A DNA stretch of 64,000 bases from contig NZ_JNVM01000017.1 of NCBI RefSeq assembly GCF_000722545.1, positions 310,001 to 374,000 of the forward strand, in the 5' to 3' direction. Below, piece by piece: positions 60,350 to 64,000 of the stretch. Origin of the DNA: Paenibacillus tyrphae (GTDB lineage: Bacteria > Bacillota > Bacilli > Paenibacillales > NBRC-103111). Position 1 is the stretch's first letter. Each line of letters starts with the position of its first letter. The position numbers and the translations under genes are program-made. The notes beneath the pieces were generated by a model that was given only the letters and a program-made list of their open reading frames with translations, ran no database searches and was not told where the DNA came from.

Positions 60350-61432
60350 CTATGCCTGCTGCACCGAGAGTATGTCCTGTTGTGGCGCGGCAGGTTTGCT
60401 TTCCCATACGGTGCTCGGAATCTCGCGCCGCAGCACTGGGGCTACATCGGACGCGAACCGTTCCATCTGCTCGCGCTGCTCCGCTTCCGTCAATCCGTCG
60501 ACACTGATGCTGAGCACCTGATGCCCGTAGGCCTGATGATAATTCAGAATCTTCTCTATCACGAAGTCTGCGCTGCCGACCAGAACGGGGCCGTTCTTGA
60601 TGCTATCCTCTAGATCTCTAAAGGGCGATTGGTTATGCTGGGCCGCTGCTGTGGAGGTAAAAGCGTCGTAGTAAGGGCGAAAGCGTCTGACCGCTTCCTC
60701 GGAGGTGTTCGCCAAATACAAGCTGCCCGCGCCTGCACCGACGACAGCATCTTTCGGATCGCGGCCATAATAGGCCCAGCGTTCACGGTAATGATCGATT
60801 AGCGCTTTATACTTGGCTTGGGGATGGAACGTATTGGACGAGAAGATTGGCTCGCCGTATTTTGCGGCCAATTCGGTGGAAATCGTGCTGGATGCGCTGC
60901 CGTGCCATACGGGAATAGGCTGCTGGAGAGGTCTGGGCTGTGTGGTCGCGTTGCCCAGCGACGGACGATAGCGTCCCTGCCAGGTGACGTTCTCTTCATT
61001 CCATAATCGCTTGAGCAGAGCATACCGTTCCGACAGTGATTCCCACTGCTCCTCCTCGGTAATGCCGAAGAGCGGATAGTGGCGGGGATCGTTACCTTTG
61101 CCGATGATCAGCTCCAGCCGACCGCCCGAGAGGTGGTCGAGCGTAGCGTAGTCCTCGGCCACACGCACCGGGTCGAGCACGCTCAGGACGGTCACGGTGG
61201 TCAATAGGCGGATGCGCGAGGTTCTGGCCGCGATAGCGCTCAGGATCACCGGCGGCGAGGAGGACAGGAACGGGGCGCCATGCCGCTCACCCACGCCATA
61301 AGCGTCGAAGCCGAGCTCCTCCGCGAGCATCGCCTGCTTCAGCACGTTCTGAAATTTCTGCTGCGCCGTCAAAGCTTCCCCCGTCACGGCGTTGGGGAGA
61401 TTCATCACAAGGCTGGACAAAATAAATTTCAT
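60350..61432 (-). CDS. LLM class flavin-dependent oxidoreductase
   Basis: A 360-residue luciferase-like protein. LAEELGFDAYGVGERHGAPF, AARTSRIRLLTTVTVLSVLD, VAEDYATLDHLSGGRLELII and PIPVWHGSASSTIS are the usual barrel blocks. It differs from the NRPS-associated monooxygenase at 23831 and is of the general alkanal/sulfonate-monooxygenase-like type. GGAGGTC lies 8 bases before the ATG. Substrate unknown. Confidence 0.92.
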   Translation of the reverse strand: MKFILSSLVMNLPNAVTGEALTAQQKFQNVLKQAMLAEELGFDAYGVGERHGAPFLSSSPPVILSAIAARTSRIRLLTTVTVLSVLDPVRVAEDYATLDHLSGGRLELIIGKGNDPRHYPLFGITEEEQWESLSERYALLKRLWNEENVTWQGRYRPSLGNATTQPRPLQQPIPVWHGSASSTISTELAAKYGEPIFSSNTFHPQAKYKALIDHYRERWAYYGRDPKDAVVGAGAGSLYLANTSEEAVRRFRPYYDAFTSTAAAQHNQSPFRDLEDSIKNGPVLVGSADFVIEKILNYHQAYGHQVLSISVDGLTEAEQREQMERFASDVAPVLRREIPSTVWESKPAAPQQDILSVQQA

Positions 61433-61708
61433 TCACGTGACCTCCTTCGCTGCAACGAAGTCTTTGGTTTGTGAAAATGTTACCATATGCCCGGTGAACC
61501 TACAATGATTTTTTCTTACTATTCCAATTTATTTACTATGTATAAATATCACAACTTTCCATCGTGTCTCGGGATCTTCCATTAACGGGCAATCGCTCTC
61601 AGCTGCAAGTTGGGGGGATTCGAGCAATTAGCAAGCGAGTGGGCTCCTGCATAAGATGTCTTATCGCTTACAGAAACACCGATACCCCTTCATAAGGAGT
61701 GAAGTCTA

Positions 61709-61963
61709 ATGGCATATATGCCGATGTCCCCTCCACCTCAATTCGTCCCAGAAGAACCTGCTACATCTTATATTATTGACTGCGTATTTCAATACACCTA
61801 TGTCTGGTTATGGAACGGTGACAGCTTCTGGTTTTACCCGACTCGGGTTGAGTATGGTGAAGTTTCAGGCTATCGTTGGAATGGGCTATTCTGGTCTTAT
61901 TATGGATTAGATCCAAGATTGATCAGATCCGTTTCATGTCCTCCAATTCCCACTTTATATTAA
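61709..61963 (+). CDS. Small aromatic-rich conserved protein of unknown function
   Basis: An 84-residue protein with AAGGAGTG upstream. After a proline-rich start (MAYMPMSPPPQFVPEEP) it is dominated by aromatic residues: CVFQYTYVWLWNGDSFWFYP, then GYRWNGLFWSYYGLDPRLI. Small proteins of this kind (LxNGxxFWFYPxxV...GxRWxG..W.YYGxDLR) are widespread in Bacillales, often annotated as hypothetical or transporter; function unknown. The gene stands alone. Confidence 0.65.
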   Translation: MAYMPMSPPPQFVPEEPATSYIIDCVFQYTYVWLWNGDSFWFYPTRVEYGEVSGYRWNGLFWSYYGLDPRLIRSVSCPPIPTLY

Positions 61964-62118
61964 AAGCATATCTAATCAGCAGCTCGCTGTGCTAACGGGC
62001 AGGGTGAATGAATTAACATTTATATCCATACCGTATTTCTTCTGCTCAAAACCATAGTTGACTATACCACTAATGACACGCTTTATAATGACGTCGTTAT
62101 CCAAAAGAAGTTGATTAT

Positions 62119-62447
62119 ATGATCGTATTGATTTTCTGTTACAAACGAGATATCCCGTTCGATAAAAATTATTATTTTAATTCGCATCTCCCAAATCTGT
62201 CCAGAAAAACTGTTCTTGAAATGGGGGCTTCCAAGTAGAGGTGAAAAAAGTCTTATCTTCAGCAGACGGATCCTCTGTTCCGTATTCATTTATATTCAAT
62301 TTGTATTTTGAGTCTAGTGCTGCTTTAGAAACATTTATCAGTGACCCTAGAATCAAAGCTTTGCAAGATGATGTATCTAACTATTACATCGGACAGCAAG
62401 ATATATTTATCGAAGAAATCGTCACATCGTTCACAAGTGTCGACTGA
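62119..62447 (+). pseudogene. EthD-family gene with one-base frameshift
   Basis: The first frame (62119-62238) reads PFDKNYYFNSHLPNL and ends VLEMGASK-stop; the second (from about 62226 to 62447) reads VEVKKVLSSADGSSVPYSF and DDVSNYYIGQQ. Joined, they give a full EthD-like protein of about 108 residues: FDxxYYxxxHxP, VEVxKxL...DGS.PPY, LYFxSxxAxxxF, and DVxNY near the end. The frame changes at a run of five G (62223-62227); one more G would restore it. EthD proteins are small ferredoxin-like-fold proteins of oxidative pathways. Confidence 0.7.
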
Positions 62448-62472
62448 GCTAACGGGTCCGGTAGCTCAATAA

Positions 62473-62530
62473 AAACAGCGGCAATCCAAGACTATTTTTG
62501 AAAGTCCTGATCCGCCGCTGTTTGATTTTT
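62473..62530 (+). terminator. Terminator after the ethD-like gene
   Basis: AAACAGCGGC pairs with GCCGCTGTTT around a loop of about 30 bases, followed by GATTTTTTT. Confidence 0.7.
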
Positions 62531-62649
62531 TTGTCCAATCTAATACTTAAATTTTGAAGGCTGGCGATTTTCAATCATGGTAGGCGCTTGATAGCACCCC
62601 ATCGCAACTTTCACCGTAGAGATGACTCTCATGCCGGACGTAGATAGCA

Positions 62650-62677
62650 AAGCGCATGCCGATGTCGGCATGCGCTT
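62650..62677. terminator. Perfect hairpin after the SRPBCC gene
   Basis: AAGCGCATGCCGA pairs perfectly with TCGGCATGCGCTT around two bases, 19 bases beyond the stop of the minus-strand SRPBCC gene. A T-run is short (TTTGCTATCT), so it may be a terminator or a stabilising hairpin. Confidence 0.6.
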
Positions 62678-62695
62678 CTAAGGCTGCGAAAGATC

Positions 62696-63130
62696 TTATT
62701 CCTCTTTAACCGTTTCCACATATTTCTTGAAATTGTCTAAAATCGCCTGCCACCCGGCTTGCTGCATCTCGACGGTGTTGGTCTCTTCCGCTTCGAACGA
62801 TGTGATGATTTTCGTATCGCTGTCTTGGTGAATAAAAACGATCTTCACTTTTCTACCGTCGGCGATCGTATAGGAGATGCTCTCGTTAATGCTCACCTCG
62901 TCGTATACTCCGCTGAAATCAAATCCAAAACTGCCGTCTTTGGCTTCCATTCTCGAGAGGAATTTACCGCCGACCCTCAGATCATTCTCGGCGTATGGCG
63001 TGTGCCAATCATCGGAAGCCTTATTCCATTGCGTGATATGCTTCGGATCTGTCCAATATTTCCACACGCTTTCGACGGGAGAATGAACGATCGTTTCCAA
63101 TGTTATCGTTACCGGATTACCTGTTCCCAT
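62696..63130 (-). CDS. SRPBCC (AHSA1-like) domain protein
   Basis: A 144-residue single-domain protein. ITLETIVHSPVESVWKYWTD opens the helix-grip fold, and DPKHITQWNKASDDWHTPYA, DLRVGGKF and the C-terminal GWQAILDNFKKYVE follow as in YndB/AHSA1 proteins. The fold binds hydrophobic ligands; function usually unknown. AGGAGG lies before the ATG. Monocistronic, with a hairpin behind. Confidence 0.9.
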   Translation of the reverse strand: MGTGNPVTITLETIVHSPVESVWKYWTDPKHITQWNKASDDWHTPYAENDLRVGGKFLSRMEAKDGSFGFDFSGVYDEVSINESISYTIADGRKVKIVFIHQDSDTKIITSFEAEETNTVEMQQAGWQAILDNFKKYVETVKEE

Positions 63131-63251
63131 TACATAACCTCCTTGGTAAGATACACAATTTTACCTACATCTATTATAGCATGAAACGGCAGCTAGATTT
63201 CTTTTCGATTGCTATTACCCAAATCTCCCTCTATGTTCTGTCCGTTAGATC

Positions 63252-63290
63252 AATAAAAAAAGAACGCTCCCACGCCTTCGCTTGGGCTAC
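63252..63290 (-). terminator. Possible terminator of the sigma-factor pair
   Basis: On the minus strand a CCCA...TGGG stem with an inner GCG-rich loop is followed by TTCTTTTTTT. It lies about 95 bases beyond the rsoA-like stop. No gene was recognised in the rest of 63131-63382. Confidence 0.4.
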
Positions 63291-63382
63291 GTCCTCCACA
63301 TTCTAATTTCCGATTTGTTTCATGGCTCGAGCAGCCTCGATTCCTGCCGTTGCCTATTCTTTTTCCAGTTCCAAAAATACCC

Positions 63383-63598
63383 TTACTTTTCGTTGATAAT
63401 ATATTCGATTAGTTTTAATTTTAGTGTCTGCTCTGCATCCTCTTTAGAGGTTCTAATATATCTTGCAAGATTTTTTATATCTTCTTCGAAGAATTGCAGA
63501 ATGAGTTCCATACTTCGCTTGTCACCTTCTCTTGCCTTTATCGAGAGTTGCTCTAAATTATATGCGTCCTCATTTTTTCTAGGCTCTTTTTCTTCCAT
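63383..63598 (-). CDS. Region-2-like sigma subunit (RsoA-like / HTH_16)
   Basis: A protein of about 71 residues. LEQLSIKAREGDKRSMELIL and FFEEDIKNLARYIRTSKEDA resemble sigma region 1.2/2 and the HTH_16 domain of small sigma-like proteins such as RsoA of B. subtilis (79 residues), which works together with SigO. An upstream ATG at 63625 is possible, but GGTGAG lies just before ATG 63598. It overlaps the end of the next (upstream) gene by 46 bases, so they are co-translated. Similar pairs occur on conjugative elements and prophages. Confidence 0.55.
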   Translation of the reverse strand: MEEKEPRKNEDAYNLEQLSIKAREGDKRSMELILQFFEEDIKNLARYIRTSKEDAEQTLKLKLIEYIINEK

Positions 63599-63834
63599 TT
63601 GCTCACCGCCTGTTGTGATATGCATAGCTCATTTGCAACTTCCTTTTCTTTCATACCATCCACATAAATTCTTTTGATAATATAGCGTCCTTTTTCTGAA
63701 TTGATAGATTGAATTAATTCACCAACATAAATATGGCTCAAATTATCGGAAGTATCATTTTGGTTTTTTGAGAAATACTCAAAATCAATTGATAGAGTTT
63801 CTCGATTTATCTGTTTGCGAGCTTGGTACTGCAT
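63553..63834 (-). CDS. Region-4-like sigma factor (SigO-like), probably 5'-truncated
   Basis: A 93-codon frame. The C-terminal half has a sigma-70 region-4 helix-turn-helix: IIKRIYVDGMKEKEVANELC, then ISQQAVSKWKKKSLEKMR. It should bind the -35 element. The N-terminal half (QYQARKQINRETLSIDFEYF) looks like the middle of a longer protein; SigO is about 176 residues. The ATG at 63834 has no ribosome site and lies exactly where the amidase fragment on the other strand begins, so the gene was probably cut by recombination. Its partner follows at 63598. Confidence 0.6.
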   Translation of the reverse strand: MQYQARKQINRETLSIDFEYFSKNQNDTSDNLSHIYVGELIQSINSEKGRYIIKRIYVDGMKEKEVANELCISQQAVSKWKKKSLEKMRTHII

Positions 63835-64000
63835 GGTACAACTTATGGAACTCGTAAGGAAAAAGATGTAACTCTGCGATTCAGTAAAATTCTTAAAACT
63901 AAACTGGAGAATAAAGGTTGCACTGTTTATATGACTCGCACCGACGATAGTGACTTTGGTGGCGCGGATATCGATGATGACGTAAACAAACGCGTAGAAT
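63832..64000 (+). pseudogene. N-acetylmuramoyl-L-alanine amidase (Amidase_3) fragment, runs off the right edge
   Basis: The plus-strand frame reads HGTTYGTRKEKDVTLRFSKI, then KTKLENKGCTVYMTRTDDSD and DVNKRVE at the window end. KEKDVTL, VYMTRTDD and the later NKRVE are standard blocks of Amidase_3 cell-wall hydrolases, many from prophages. The N-terminal DPGHGG zinc-binding strand should lie just upstream, but that frame has two stop codons near 63790 and no such motif, so the 5' end is missing. The joint with the sigma gene is at about 63835. Confidence 0.7.

Noticed and set aside
62083..62289. Minus-strand 68-codon frame
   Set aside because: It lies antisense to the two halves of the EthD-like gene and has no start signal.

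Overview
The window reads as a chromosomal segment of a spore-former-type Firmicute, most likely Paenibacillus or a close relative. This is inferred from strong AGGAGG-type ribosome sites, Bacillales families (MhqO/MhqD/DoxX-like detoxification genes, SigO/RsoA-like split sigma factor, YiaA/B, HxlR), an NRPS/PKS cluster and moderately high GC in most of the window. No rRNA, tRNA or CRISPR array was seen.

Layout. 1-6.1 kb: the end of a membrane-anchored serine hydrolase, a CPBP protease, a frameshifted unknown gene, an ankyrin protein, an HxlR regulator divergent from a flavodoxin-fold quinone reductase, and an Rpn-type nuclease remnant. 6.1-15.2 kb: an AT-rich accessory region with a six-gene operon (small secreted protein, anchored extracytoplasmic protein, two MacB/FtsX permeases, ATPase, solute-binding lipoprotein), an IS5-like remnant fused to a gene tail, a PIN-like nuclease with a zinc ribbon, and a truncated radC beside a possible IS66 tail. 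15.2-33.1 kb: a five-gene hybrid NRPS/PKS operon, all on the minus strand. In transcription order it is C-A-PCP, KS-AT-KR-ACP, free-standing luciferase-like monooxygenase, C-A-PCP-E, C-A-PCP-TE. The predicted product has aminoacyl, two-carbon ketide, D-aminoacyl and aminoacyl units, released by the thioesterase.

33.3-43.4 kb: a Fic toxin broken by a 4-bp duplication next to an intact antitoxin, a GNAT and a VC0807-like membrane protein behind paired operator-like palindromes, then a scar made of a glycosyltransferase 3' end and a FecCD permease 3' end. After it come a divergent acyl-CoA dehydrogenase / MerR / acyl-CoA synthetase unit, a beta-propeller protein, an intact macrolide-type glycosyltransferase and a YiaA/B protein. 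43.8-49.4 kb: a complete oligopeptide ABC transporter operon (B-C-D-F-A order).

49.5-64 kb: mostly housekeeping and stress genes: branched-chain aminotransferase divergent from a LysR regulator, quinone oxidoreductase, a tight cluster of four DnaA boxes, LysE exporter, hybrid cluster protein with an FNR-like site, DJ-1/PfpI protein, a DoxX-dioxygenase-hydrolase operon with MarR-like operators, RpiA, nitroreductase, a luciferase-like oxidoreductase, a frameshifted EthD gene, an SRPBCC protein, and at the right edge a split-sigma-factor pair abutting a truncated cell-wall amidase.

Most interesting: the NRPS/PKS/monooxygenase line with an apparently dead ketoreductase, the secreted-protein/MacB operon, the DnaA-box cluster, and the Fic gene interrupted inside its catalytic motif. 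Assignments rest on reading motifs by eye; no database search was run.
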